NCBI GenBank assembly: GCA_963682175.1
Contig: OY821777.1
Span: forward strand, 17,938,001 to 18,002,000
Origin: Triglochin maritima
Lineage: Eukaryota > Streptophyta > Magnoliopsida > Alismatales > Juncaginaceae
Direction of reading: 5' to 3'
Length of the DNA stretch: 64,000 nucleotides
Below are positions 22,385 to 33,773 of this stretch, one piece after another (the first letter of the stretch is position 1; each line of letters starts with the position of its first letter). Under the pieces are notes generated by a model that made no database searches, was not told the origin of the DNA, and saw nothing but the letters and a program-made list of their open reading frames with translations. The translations under genes were made by a program, and so were the position numbers.

Positions 22385-22750
22385 TCGCACTTTTCGGTCG
22401 ACCGAGAATTCTTCTCGGTTCACTAAACCATTCAGTTTTAACACATGTTCGGTGAACCGTGAGCTAGAAAGTCGACCGAATATACATGAGAAATTTTCTC
22501 GAAAAATTCGGACGAACCACGTCTTCTCTTCAGTCGACTGTTCACCGACCAAAATTTCTCCTGGAGCATAATTATCGGACGACCGTGTCACATTCGGTCT
22601 ACCGAAAATACTCTTTCTCGGTTTACCGTTCACGCTCGGTTTACCGAACCCAATTGTTCAGATACTCTAGACAATTTCGGTCAACCAATTGTGTTTACTC
22701 GTTTCCCATTCGGTTCACCGTTCCGAAGACACCCCGGTCGACCGAACCCT
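22385..22750. repeat. GGTCGACC-type palindrome cluster (decayed LTR)
   Basis: Repeated TTCGGTCGACCGA, AGTCGACCGA, CAGTCGACTG and CGGTTCACCGA words occur in 370 bp. The same palindrome vocabulary fills the upstream part of the copia LTRs (32.5-43.3 kb) and the solo LTR at 53545-55689, so this is probably the remnant of another LTR. Confidence 0.6.
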
Positions 22751-22830
22751 GAACGATGTACCGTGTTTGACCCCGATTTTGCCTTTGTCCAATTTTGGAT
22801 TTATTTCCAACAAAATTTGATCTGTTGGAG

Positions 22831-23170
22831 TATTTAGCAAATTCATATCTTTTGTAATATATTAGCCTATGTAATATTAAATTATTACACCCCATAATAT
22901 ATACACCTCATATGAATTTATTATGATTATAATTATGTCAATTCTCATTACATATTGATTTTATTCATTCACCACATGTGTCACTTTTTCATATGAAACC
23001 CGACACATCATATGAATTCAAAATCAACCATCTTGTTTCTCAGTTTTGTGGTGCGACCTATAGGAGGATCTAAGCCAAATTGGCAGCGATACTAAACACT
23101 TAATATCTCAAACTATAAGCAGTATCTAGCTATACATTATAGTTACTCAATTAGCATAGATGTCTTTGTT
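22831..23170. repeat. Dispersed repeat, second copy at 63664-64000
   Basis: From GGAGTATTTAGCAAATTCATATC through GAGGATCTAAGCCAAATTGGCAG this matches 63664-64000 with scattered differences. The matching region runs off the window end, so the repeat is longer. Class unknown; a decayed retroelement is likely. Confidence 0.8.
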
Positions 23171-23929
23171 CCACCCGAACCAAAACACGATCCATTTAGT
23201 TATGTAAGTGCATCACTTGTGTCCGTTCCTTGCCTCATGATATTAAGAATATATACAAAGTAGAAATGTGTCATCTTTGTATTGGATTCATTTCTTGATC
23301 TCTCTAAGCTAATTATAATTATGTAACTTAACTCAAGTTACATTGTGCACATTATAATTTTGCTTTATCAAGGGACCCACTAATATCATCACTCAATTAA
23401 GAGGGGCAACGATAATCGTTTGACTAGTCATCTTTTCCAGCACGAGTCATGTTTAACCAACTATTGTCATTATCACTACACTCATTGATAGCTTTTGACA
23501 ATAATCAAATTAAGCACTTCTTGAGTGAAAAGATATGTCTCATATCTTAGGATCCAAGACACAGTGAAACATTAATGACATGAAACACAATTACATAATG
23601 TTTTACTTGTTAGGTCTATTCAATATATAAAAATAATATTTTCCTCTTTTATATACTCGTGTCATCAATTATTTGTAGAGCTACAACAATTGATGACCAA
23701 CACGATAATCTTATCTTGGTAGTTAATGTTTCATGTTAATTACCATGATTGTGAACATCTTTTGCTTTATGTATACCATTATCTTTTAGACATCTACAAT
23801 TAAGGACCAAACGCCTCTTCCTTAACACTTCTAAAAGACGAATAACATAATTAAGGAACAAAATGTTTACAGATTCAATTCATAACAACTGCCATATAAA
23901 AGTAAAACTTTTAAAATACATTCCTTTCA
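23171..23929. other. No gene recognised
   Basis: AT-rich sequence, possibly the continuation of the dispersed repeat on the left and the 3' flank of the hAT pseudogene on the right. Confidence 0.45.
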
Positions 23930-24115
23930 TTTAAAACATTAAAAGATTTGCAATATGCGGTAGTCAAGTACATATCCAAATTGAAATATGCAACTAATCC
24001 ATTATGTGATTCATTTTGTTCTATTTTTAATATCTTTTGATTTAACCAATTCCATTGAAAGTTTTTATCATCATCTTCTTCATCTACAAGTAGGTGTTGT
24101 TGAGATGATGATGAA
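23930..24115 (-). pseudogene. hAT transposase pseudogene, C-terminal piece
   Basis: Read on the minus strand from the A2 insertion point, the frame gives a Ser/Gln-rich stretch, an acidic run LVDEEDDDK and then NLDMYLTT. This fits the ELDxYL motif preceding the hAT C-terminal dimerisation domain. The dimerisation domain itself is lost or unrecognisable after SFNVLNERN. The 5' continuation is at 31486-32531 on the other side of element A2. Confidence 0.65.
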
Positions 24116-25676
24116 TGATTGACATCATTTCATGCTTATATTTGTACCTTATATCCATTATCTTACACCTAAGCAATGCTATGTGACGAGTTTTATGTTT
24201 AGTTGTCAGAAATAAAGAGGTTTGAAGAGAAGAGCCATGAAAGGACCCAAAAGCAGGAAAAAAGGACCTAATTGTGAGACCTGGGGACCAAGATGCAAGG
24301 GGGAAGGACCTGATCGTAAGACAGAAGGACCTAAGAGCAAAACAGGAAACTCCACACCATCATGAGGAGTATTTTGTCAATTCGATTCGGGTCGGAGCTC
24401 CACTAAACCAACCAGATGCATCTAAGACCAAGAAACACTTCAAGAAAAGCCCACAAAGAAAACCAGACGGATCTAAACCTTATAGACCGCCAATTGGCGG
24501 TCTGGAACCGCTAATTGGCGGTCCATTTAGCCCAGAATCCATCTAGTTTTCTGTAGCACGTGTATTAGTGTATTCTTAGTGTATTTTTGGTATTGGTTTA
24601 GTCCCACATCGGGGGATTGTCCCGGATTAGCTTTTTCCATGGCTATAAATAGAACTCTTCACCTTCAATTGTAATTACCCATTGCTTGGTGGCATTCTCT
24701 CTACTAAGGAGTGAGCCTTGAAGCAAAAACTCAAGGTGGAGAAGAATGCTACCTTCAATGTGAGTCATTTTGTTAATAAAATAATTCTTCTAGTTTCTTT
24801 AAATCTTGTCTTTTAATTTGTGCATGTTTGTTTAGTCTTTCCTTTCCTTTTATGTTTCTTTAATGCTTCGTGCCTTCTTAGTTAACTTTCATTTCAGTAT
24901 TATGCTTTTTTGCTTAGTCTAATCAGTAGTGTAATGAGTAGTGAGTAGTTCCATCCCCATTTGGGGGGTGGAGAAATATGTGATATAATCATGTAGTGTA
25001 TTAAGTGTGTGTTATTTTTATCCCTTGAGCTTTATATGATTTCCATAACCATCTAATGGGTCTCCACTCTTATCTTTGATAGGCTAATGCTCTTGAATGA
25101 AGCTTAGCTTATACTTTGATTAGTGGACCTATTTTATGGGGAATGATAAGGTTAGGATATGGATGAAGTTAATGTTGGAAACACAATTTGTAGTGTATGT
25201 GCTCTTGTTGCCTTTACCTTAGCTAATGTCTTGTATGTTTTAATGATGTAGTGAAATCTTAATTCATGTAGAGGCATAGTAGGGTATAGTCTTTATGCTT
25301 GAGTTCATGTAGCTTCATTGCAATTAATGTCTTGTATGTTTTAATGATGTAGTGAAATCTTAATTCATGTAGAGGCAAAGTTGGATGTAGTTTTATGATT
25401 TCATTCACTACATGTTGTGAGGAGCTTAATGAACACACACACACTTCTTTATGTTCACATTATTTCTCTACCCCCTTTGGGGCTTAGTTTATTGCTTATC
25501 TCCATTTCCATTTGCATCTTAGTGTAGTTTAGTGTAACCAACCTTTCTTCCCTTTCTTTACCTCTCGCCTTCGAACAAACCAAGTGTCGACACACCTCCC
25601 AGTGGACGACCCGTATTTGCCACCGCTTCAACGCGGCCGTGCACTTGCGGTTAAATATAAAAAACGAGATCAATCA
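24116..25676 (+). repeat. 5' LTR of A2
   Basis: 1,561 bp, TG...CA. It contains the palindrome pair CCGCCAATTGGCGG / CCGCTAATTGGCGG (24487-24521) and a USE plus TATA promoter. It shares organisation with A1 but differs in the sequence around the palindromes. Confidence 0.93.
24601..24651 (+). promoter_or_regulatory. USE plus TATA box in A2 5' LTR
   Basis: GTCCCACATCG at 24601-24611 and TATAAATA at 24644-24651, 32 nt apart. The intervening sequence has changed relative to A1 (CCCGGATT for CCCCGATT) but not its length. Confidence 0.72.
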
Positions 25677-25682
25677 AGTTTT

Positions 25683-25700
25683 TGGCGCCGTTGCCGGGGA
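25683..25700 (+). other. Primer binding site of A2 (tRNA-Asp type)
   Basis: TGGCGCCGTTGCCGGGGA, 6 bp after the 5' LTR, identical to the A1 site. Confidence 0.92.
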
Positions 25701-25837
25701 GGTGCTCTGTCCAGACCTTGGTTTGGACGATTCGAGGGGTTTTTAATTTTTCTTTTTCAGTTTTGCTTAGTTTCAGGGAACACTCTGATCACGGGGAGGC
25801 CACTGGAGAAGTTTGAGGAAGCAAATCCAACAACAGA

Positions 25838-25872
25838 CCGCCAATCAGCGGTTTGGAACCGCCAATTGGTGG
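25838..25872 (+). repeat. Palindrome pair in A2 leader
   Basis: CCGCCAATCAGCGG (25838-25851) and CCGCCAATTGGTGG (25859-25872) repeat the U3 pair of the same element, in the same relation to the primer site as in A1. Confidence 0.85.
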
Positions 25873-26802
25873 CCTGGTAAGGGATTCTGTCTTCCAATTT
25901 TTTTTTGGTCATTTGTGTTGTAATTTGTGTTATCTGGGAGCCCAATTTTGCATGCTGTGACTTCTACTTTGCTCCCAGATTTAATTTCAATCCCCTTTTA
26001 ATCAACTTGGACCATAAAACTCAAAGCAAAAGATTAGACTTCTTGCCATCTAGGTCATGCACCATTGGTAGACCTTGCATGCATTTGTCTTTTCTTTGCT
26101 TTACATTTTGTCGTTGATTGCTGGCGTGAGGTACGTGCACCCACATCCCTCATTCATGCATGTTTCTTTCATGCATTAGTTAGTAAGGTGCATCGGGACA
26201 AGAGTGAGAGAGCGTTTGATTGGAGCGATTGATTGCTAGATCTAGGATCAAATCGCTACTGAGGGGCTGTCCCATAAAAGATAAGGTGGGGGATTTCATC
26301 ACCCTTTCCTTGGCCCCAAAAACCACTCTTAATAAAGCCTTAACTAAAAGCAAGTAGACATTGGCCCTAAGGAATTCGGACGCACTAGGAGAGTAATCTA
26401 GTCGAGACCGTCATGACCTGATCGGCGTTGCCTACCTTGTCGATAGTAGGAGGTACTGGATCTCCGGATCTGGTATCACTTGCTGGGCATTGTGGTCCTC
26501 GTTGTAGGGAGGTGAGGCGTGTCGAGGCTAGTGACCTCGAAGTTAGGCGTCGTCTAGCTTAAGGACCCGTTGCCTTACTTTGTTTGAGCCGTGCTTGCTA
26601 GTTAGGCTTCTACCTTCACCCTGTACCCTCGCTAGCTCTAGGGATTCTTCCCTTCTCCTCTGAGTCATCTTCTTCTCACCTTCTTCTACGTTATAGTCTC
26701 CTCCCCTTTGCACTCTCTGTTAGCATTTTAGGGTCGAGTCGAGCACTTTTTGCGAGCTTAGCCTCGTGGTGGTGAGAGTGATCGACTCGAGAGTTTTTTG
26801 AG

Positions 26803-28314
26803 ATGGATGGTTACATGGGCGACCATCCATATCATTGTTGGGACCAGGACGATTCTCCCTGGTACTCCGGACCCATGCAACCTGGGGTGGCTCAGACTAA
26901 CACCCCGTATGGTTGGGATGATCGCAATTTTGTGACTGAGCAGTCTTCATATTGGGGTAACATGAGAGAGGCACCGACTGCTAGACCACAATCTAGTTAT
27001 GCCGGATCATATGCTGGTCAACAAACTAAGACATTACAACAAACTTTGGCCTCTTTCATGCGTATGGCAGACGACATGAGTGCCCCGGTGGCTCCAGTAG
27101 CCGTACCGTGCGACTGTTGTGGGTTGAGTGGTCATGTTATCGGGGAATGTCCTTATGTTCCCCCTGAGCCTGAGTATGAGCACACATTTTCCCAAAATGC
27201 TCATTATGACCATTACGCATCCGCGTACAACCCGAGAGTGATGGATTCATGGGGAGACAAATCTTATCCAAATTCTTATACCTCATTTTCACCCCCGTAT
27301 CCTCCTCCCGAATACTCAGAATTCTACCAACACCCCACTTCAAATCATTGGACTCATTCTCAGCCCATCAACACCCAACCCCAAAATTTCCCAAGCTCTG
27401 ACTTGGACCTCACTGTTGACCCCAAATTTGATTCCTTAAAACAAACCCTCCAAACATTCATGGAAACCACTCAAACTTTATTGAAGTCCAACTTGAATTC
27501 CTTGCAAAATATGGAATTGCAAGTGAGTCAAATGACACAACAATTCCATGAACGCGAGGAGGGTCACCTTTCTTGTCAACATGAGGATTCATCTTTTGAT
27601 ATCGAACCACCACCACATCCACAAATTCAAAGCACAACCTTTCAAAGTCAAACTCCTAGTCAGCCTGAGGGACTTGGGGTTTCAATTCACGATCACTTAG
27701 TGGAGGATTCGATTCAAATCGAGAATAACTTGGACCAGTTCTATTATGAGTCGGCACAGGATTGTGCCTTACCTTTTTGTCCCGTGGCCCTTGAGCCACA
27801 TGATCTTCATTGTGATCCTCTTAAGGACCCACCTCTGGTGGAGCAAGAGCTCCCTGGTACCCTCAACTTCAAACAACCTGATGAGAGTTTGCCTCTCACT
27901 ATTGTTCCTGATCATCTTGGAAATGATGGAACATCAAACAACCACATTGCTCATGAGGGTATTAGGAGTTCCTTGGAGGATACCTTGGGTATGAGACCCA
28001 CTTCTTGTTCTCCTGGTGAGTTGGACATGCATAACGAGGTGCTTGACCTCGTTCCAACCCACCAGCTTGTTGGTTGGAGAGTTTGGATTGACGATCATAA
28101 CTTCAGCAACGCAACGGGAGAAACTCTTCCTCCGTTGCCCTTTACTTCCCAAACTCTCGAGAGGTTCAAGCTCTTTCAGTTTGATCCTTTGAATGAGACG
28201 CCTTTGCGTCCAATTCACGAACTTCTCATTTCATCTGGTGCTCTTTGTGAAGGGGGCCCACACATGAGTATTCTGGCCCCGCGTGGTGTCATGTTCCCTT
28301 TCCAGGTGCATTGA
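26803..28314 (+). CDS. Gag-derived zinc-knuckle protein of A2 (503 aa)
   Basis: An unbroken ORF from ATG 26803. Residues 1-100 are Tyr/Trp/Asp/Gln-rich (MDGYMGDHPYHCWDQDD at the N-terminus). A CX2CX4HX4C zinc knuckle sits near residues 106-119 (C-DC-C-GLSG-H-VIGE-C). A Tyr/Pro-rich linker follows, then a helical segment with LKSNLNSLQNMELQVSQMTQ at about 228-247. Athila gag proteins have a similar NLE-QMGQLA segment after the zinc knuckle. The rest, about 250 residues, is acidic and matches nothing I know. Relative to A1 it keeps about 30 extra residues around the helix. With no capsid-type domain and no enzymes it is best read as a nucleocapsid-like relic protein kept open in the family. Confidence 0.75.
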   Translation: MDGYMGDHPYHCWDQDDSPWYSGPMQPGVAQTNTPYGWDDRNFVTEQSSYWGNMREAPTARPQSSYAGSYAGQQTKTLQQTLASFMRMADDMSAPVAPVAVPCDCCGLSGHVIGECPYVPPEPEYEHTFSQNAHYDHYASAYNPRVMDSWGDKSYPNSYTSFSPPYPPPEYSEFYQHPTSNHWTHSQPINTQPQNFPSSDLDLTVDPKFDSLKQTLQTFMETTQTLLKSNLNSLQNMELQVSQMTQQFHEREEGHLSCQHEDSSFDIEPPPHPQIQSTTFQSQTPSQPEGLGVSIHDHLVEDSIQIENNLDQFYYESAQDCALPFCPVALEPHDLHCDPLKDPPLVEQELPGTLNFKQPDESLPLTIVPDHLGNDGTSNNHIAHEGIRSSLEDTLGMRPTSCSPGELDMHNEVLDLVPTHQLVGWRVWIDDHNFSNATGETLPPLPFTSQTLERFKLFQFDPLNETPLRPIHELLISSGALCEGGPHMSILAPRGVMFPFQVH

Positions 28315-29910
28315 CCCACTCTTGAGGTTCCCATTTGATGTCTTTTGACAAATGAAGATGGGAACTTATGTTTGTACATAGTTATATTAAAAAAAAAAAA
28401 AAAAAGTACAATAAAAGACTCATTCAGTGAGCATCGATTGTTGTGAGCCCCAACCCTTGTGTATTTGGGCTCCATTTCTTTCACGTATTTGTATCCCTTC
28501 TTTAGCATCTCGCAGGTTTTGAGGGAATTCAGGTTATGTCCATCAACATGACCTTGCACTTCCCTTTGTACTTCATGTTGGTGAGATCTCTCCTTTTTAT
28601 GCATCAATCCATGTAGTATCTTGCTTGCATTCATTGAGGACAATGCATGGAGTAGGTGTGGGGGGGTGTTTTACGTGTGTACATAGTCGAGTCTTTTCTT
28701 TTGATTTTGCTTTCTTTTGTTTGCATTTTTAGGGTCATGATAGTGTGCTGCATTTAATATCGATATATCTGCTTGCCATGATCCTTGGGTGACTTGTCTT
28801 CTTTTGCTTGCCGAGTGCTTCAAAAATTTCACATTTCTTTCAAAATCTTCATGTGTTTGCGAAAGAAAATGTTTTGTGGGTTTTGCGTGTGTTTAGCATG
28901 TGCAAAACCGTTGAGAGGCAAAGTAAAAAGAAAGCTCCCAAAATTGTCTTGAACTTGATGCATTAGGATATCTAGTACGTGGCTTTAGGATTTATCGAGT
29001 CGTTAGGATGCACCCCAGTTTTCCCTTGGGGGTGAGTAATCATAGGGTTTCAGTGCTCAAACATTTAATGAAGTCCACCCTGAACCTAGTGAGTCAATAA
29101 TTCGTGTCTGTTAACTTAAGGAAGTTTGTTGTAGTCAAGGACCCTCTAAATCCTGTTGTGAGACATTAGTGTAGGGGTTTTGGTTCATGTGTAGATAAGA
29201 AATAAGTGAGTAGGTGTTCTCTCTTCTCGCACGGCTCCTATCACTCGGGAAAGTAGGTCTGAGGGGACTTTGTGCCTGGTGCTTTCGAGTCATCTGACTT
29301 GGGATGCGCCGACTGAACTCCCGTTACACGGGTGGTAGGGATTGCCCTATGTGGAGATGTGGGGAAAGGTGTACATGATAGTGTAAGTCCTCATTGGCAA
29401 TGATGCATGGAACCTGACCCTGGGAGAATGAAGCTCGAACTAATAAAAAGTAAAAGAAAAAAAAATGTGAAAACAAACAAAAAGAAAAAAAAATGATAAT
29501 GCAAATAAGAACCTTAATGGACTTTACACTTTGTAGCACTTGAGGATGTTGAGGTTGTCCATGTCTTTCACATAATTCCTTATTTAACTTGCACGAATGG
29601 TTCATTAGGGTAGAGGTGTGGACTGATCACCTATATAGAGTCGGCCCGTAGCATTACCGCGTCCATTGATCGACAAAATATTTCCAACGAGTCGAGGTCT
29701 AGATTGAATAATGCATCTTGTTCGGATTTTGTGGGTATATCCGCTGAAAACCCTCAGGAGACAACACTCCTCCTCCTTGGCAACAAAGAGGTTTAACGGC
29801 TTGTTGCACGTGCTAAGTGCAACCGTGATTCCTACGAAAGTGAGTTAGGATTTCTTGTTTCTCGTTTGTTTTTCTCTTTCTTTGTTTTGCTCGAGACTAG
29901 CAAAAACTTA

Positions 29911-29924
29911 GGTGTGGGGGTATT
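29911..29924 (+). other. Polypurine tract of A2
   Basis: GGTGTGGGGGTATT lies immediately before the 3' LTR. An internal look-alike occurs at about 28655-28667. Confidence 0.85.
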
Positions 29925-31485
29925 TGATTGACATCATTTCATGCTTATATTTGTACCTTATATCCATTATCTTACACCTAAGCAATGCTATGTGACGAGT
30001 TTTATGTTTAGTTGTCAGAAATAAAGAGGTTTGAAGAGAAGAGCCATGAAAGGACCCAAAAGTAGGAAAAAAGGACCTAATTGTGAGACCTGGGGACCAA
30101 GATGCAAGGGGGAAGGACCTGATCGTAAGACAGAAGGACCTAAGAGCAAAACAGGAAACTCCACACCATCATGAGGAGTATTTTGTCAATTCGATTCGGG
30201 TCGGAGCTCCACTAAACCAACCAGATGCATCTAAGACCAAGAAACACTTCAAGAAAAGCCCACAAAGAAAACCAGACGGATCTAAACCTTATAGACCGCC
30301 AATTGGCGGTCTGGAACCGCTAATTGGCGGTCCATTTAGCCCAGAATCCATCTAGTTTTCTGTAGCACGTGTATTAGTGTATTCTTAGTGTATTTTTGGT
30401 ATTGGTTTAGTCCCACATCGGGGGATTGTCCCGGATTAGCTTTTTCCATGGCTATAAATAGAACTCTTCACCTTCCATTGTAATTACCCATTGCTTGGTG
30501 GCATTCTCTCTACTAAGGAGTGAGCCTTGAAGCAAAAACTCAAGGTGGAGAAGAATGCTACCTTCAATGTGAGTCATTTTGTTAATAAAATAATTCTTCT
30601 AGTTTCTTTAAATCTTGTCTTTTAATTTGTGCATGTTTGTTTAGTCTTTCCTTTCCTTTTATGTTTCTTTAATGCTTCGTGCCTTCTTAGTTAACTTTCA
30701 TTTCAGTATTATGCTTCTTTGCTTAGTCTAATCAGTAGTGTAATGAGTAGTGAGTAGTTCCATCCCCATTTGGGGGGTGGAGAAATATGTGATATAATCA
30801 TGTAGTGTATTAAGTGTGTGTTATTTTTATCCCTTGAGCTTTATATGATTTCCATAACCATCTAATGGGTCTCCACTCTTATCTTTGATAGGCTAATGCT
30901 CTTGAATGAAGCTTAGCTTATACTTTGATTAGTGGACCTATTTTATGGGGAATGATAAGGTTAGGATATGGATGAAGTTAATGTTGGAAACACAATTTGT
31001 AGTGTATGTGCTCTTGTTGCCTTTACCTTAGCTAATGTCTTGTATGTTTTAATGATGTAGTGAAATCTTAATTCATGTAGAGGCATAGTAGGGTATAGCC
31101 TTTGTGCTTGAGTTCATGTAGCTTCATTGCAATTAATGTCTTGTATGTTTTAATGATGTAGTGAAATCTTAATTCATGTAGAGGCAAAGTTGGATGTAGT
31201 TTTATGATTTCATTCACTACATGTTGTGAGGAGCTTAATGAACACACACACACTTCTTTATGTTCACATTATTTCTCTACCCCCTTTGGGGCTTAGTTTA
31301 TTGCTTATCTCCATTTCCATTTGCATCTTAGTGTAGTTTAGTGTAACCAACCTTTCTTCCCTTTCTTTACCTCTCGCCTTCGAACAAACCAAGTGTCGAC
31401 ACACCTCCCAGTGGACGACCCGTATTTGCCACCGCTTCAACGCGGTCGTGCACTTGCGGTTAAATATAAAAAACGAGATCAATCA
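29925..31485 (+). repeat. 3' LTR of A2
   Basis: 1,561 bp, almost identical to the 5' LTR. Its USE (30410-30420) and TATA box (30453-30460) are again 32 nt apart. Confidence 0.93.
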
Positions 31486-32531
31486 ATGAACTAGCAATGT
31501 TTGACCTCACTTGATTGACATTATGTAATAGTTCATATAAACAAAAAATCTATTAAGATGAGTTCTAATTTGTTTAAGTAATCCTCACAACCTTCATAAT
31601 TCATGTTTTCAAAAGTAGTTCTAAGTAAATTTGTAAACCGGTCATTCTAAATCTAGGATATATGACAAAACCTAAACAAAAAATTAATAGTGGAGGTTTC
31701 CAATATTTATTAAACTTAACCTCCATTACATTAATAATTTCTACAAAACTACCATTATTCCTTTCTTTACTAAATACTTTAGTAATTCGAAGTAATTCAA
31801 ATATAAATAATTAGCAGCTGCGTAATATGTTCCACTTAATGTGTTTGTAAAGTTGAAAAAATATTTCAAAAATCTAACATAATTTACAATTTTCCCAATC
31901 AAGATTAGTTAAAATTCTTTCATTTTATTTTTCATTATAAAAAGATGTAATTAAAAATTTATAAGAAAACAACAATTCATAAGTAGAGTTCCATCTACTT
32001 GGAACATCTAATTTAATTTTTCTAGGTTAAACATCATTATTAGAGCATAATTCTCTAAATTGTTGATATTTATATGTACTATTACTACCTAAATATGTGA
32101 TAATATCTCTAACATTTTGTAAATAAGGTTTATTATTTCAAGTTCATCTTGTACAATAAGTTTAAAATATAACAAACACATCTAATATAAAAAAATCATC
32201 TAATGGTGGATTACATAATGTTAGAAGTAATTCTACTGCTCCAGAGTTATTACTAGCATTGTCAAAAGAAATTGCACAAATTTTATTTGTTATTTAATAT
32301 GCATGCAGTACATCTCATATCTGGTTATATATAATCATAGTAGTATGTGGGTATAAATGTGTTGCATAAGATTTAATGTTCTTATGTAAAACTAATGAAT
32401 TATCTAAAAAATGAGTAGTTACGCAACAAAAAGGAAAACCAGATTCTGAGGTCCAAATACACTTGTTAATGCTATCATATAAGACATTGATGCAAATGTA
32501 TTAATTAAGTCTATTCTTCCCATTTCATATT
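31486..32531 (-). pseudogene. hAT transposase pseudogene, central catalytic piece
   Basis: The minus strand encodes recognisable hAT transposase blocks in order: CAISFDNASNNSGAVELL (the conserved DNA-N motif near the second catalytic Asp) near 32280-32215, then LDVPSRWNSTYELL near 32020, then GKIVNYVRFLKYFFNFTNTLSGTYYAAANYLY near 31900-31800, then KYW and a DPR-like region. Several frameshifts and stops occur. The gene is cut here on both sides by retrotransposons: A2 at 31485 and the copia element at 32532. Confidence 0.82.
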
Positions 32532-33773
32532 TGTTGCCTTTTTGGTCTCAATCCTTGTTTTGATGATTTAATCAACCCAATCTTAATCATAAGTAATGTA
32601 GAATAGCACACATATTGCATTACATATATATTGCATGTGCTAACCTCTACAGGTGATCAAGACTCATGGAATGAAGGAAATCAAGTCAACATATGTAATA
32701 AAGCTATATGAAGACTTGTAATCTTGATTTTATTTTGAGTCTTAGGAACATGTGTAAATTGTGCATACAAGAGTTAAAAACCAATCACTTACACACTAGG
32801 TTCCTTAGAAAAGTCACACACAAAGTTTCAAATCATTTGGACTTCATTAGGTCATCCAAACCCTTTGTCGGAAAATCACTTTAAACCTAAACCCATAATT
32901 CCTGTGCGAATCGGTCGACCGAACCAGTTCTCAGTTCGACCGATTTATAACAGACTCTCCACAGTGACTTTACCGAACTCTACCGGTCGACCGGTTCTAC
33001 CTTTTCGGTCGACCGATCCCGGATTTTAATATGACCGTTTTCTTTGTTGTATTCCTATAACGGTCGTATTAGTATAAAACAAACTTAACCCCAAAATACA
33101 TTCGGTAACCGGTCGAACGACGACCTTGTTTCGGTCGACAGGTTGAACAGTTTTTCAAGAAACCAAATTCCCTGCTATCGGTCGACACATTCTTCGTTCG
33201 ACCGTTGCACCTTTGTCTCAACCGAATCCCCTTAACGGTCGACCGTCCCATACTTTGGTTCGACCGATTCACTTAAGTAGAGTTAAGTTCTAGCTCATTT
33301 GTTCGACCAAATATTTATTTGTTCGACCGTTCTCCTTGAAATCAAGTGAACGGTCGACCAGTTTCTTAGTTTCGGTCGACCGGTTCTGGACAGATTTGCA
33401 GCCCGATTTTCTGCTTTGTGTATCTTACACAAAACCCAACCAAATCTATCCCCAACGGTTAGAATACCTTAAGAGCTTATAAATAGAGGATCAAGACATG
33501 TTGTTAACACAACTCTCCAACTCCAATTGTCCATATACATTAGAGAGAAACCTCAATCCTCAAAGCTCCCATTTCTACACTCTATAAGCCTAAACTATAC
33601 ACACTTGATCAATTACTCATCCTACTCAAAGTGTGCTCAATTAGAGAGTGAATCTCACTCAGTTACAAAGTTTGTCAAACAAGTATAGACTTCGGTGAGA
33701 GCCCGAAGTGATCCTTCTCGGATTGTGAGAAGAGGTTTCCAAGCTCGACGAAGGTTGTTCGCGAGTTTGACGG
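32532..33773 (+). repeat. 5' LTR of C1, first part
   Basis: 1,242 bp up to the nested insertion. The central part is dense in GGTCGACC palindromes and TATAAATA lies at 33478-33485. The remaining 263 bp continue at 39129-39391. Confidence 0.88.

Larger units (their letters stand above)
24116..31485 (+). mobile_element. Athila-type non-autonomous gypsy retrotransposon A2
   Basis: Two equal LTRs of 1,561 bp (24116-25676 and 29925-31485) flank a tRNA-Asp primer site, a leader, one 503-codon gag-like ORF and a 1.6-kb 3' untranslated region with a terminal purine tract. ATGAA stands on both sides (24111-24115 and 31486-31490), an exact target duplication. By eye I see about six differences between the LTRs, so the insertion is very recent. 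It landed in a hAT transposase pseudogene. Same family as A1, longer and with an intact ORF; no pol. Confidence 0.95.
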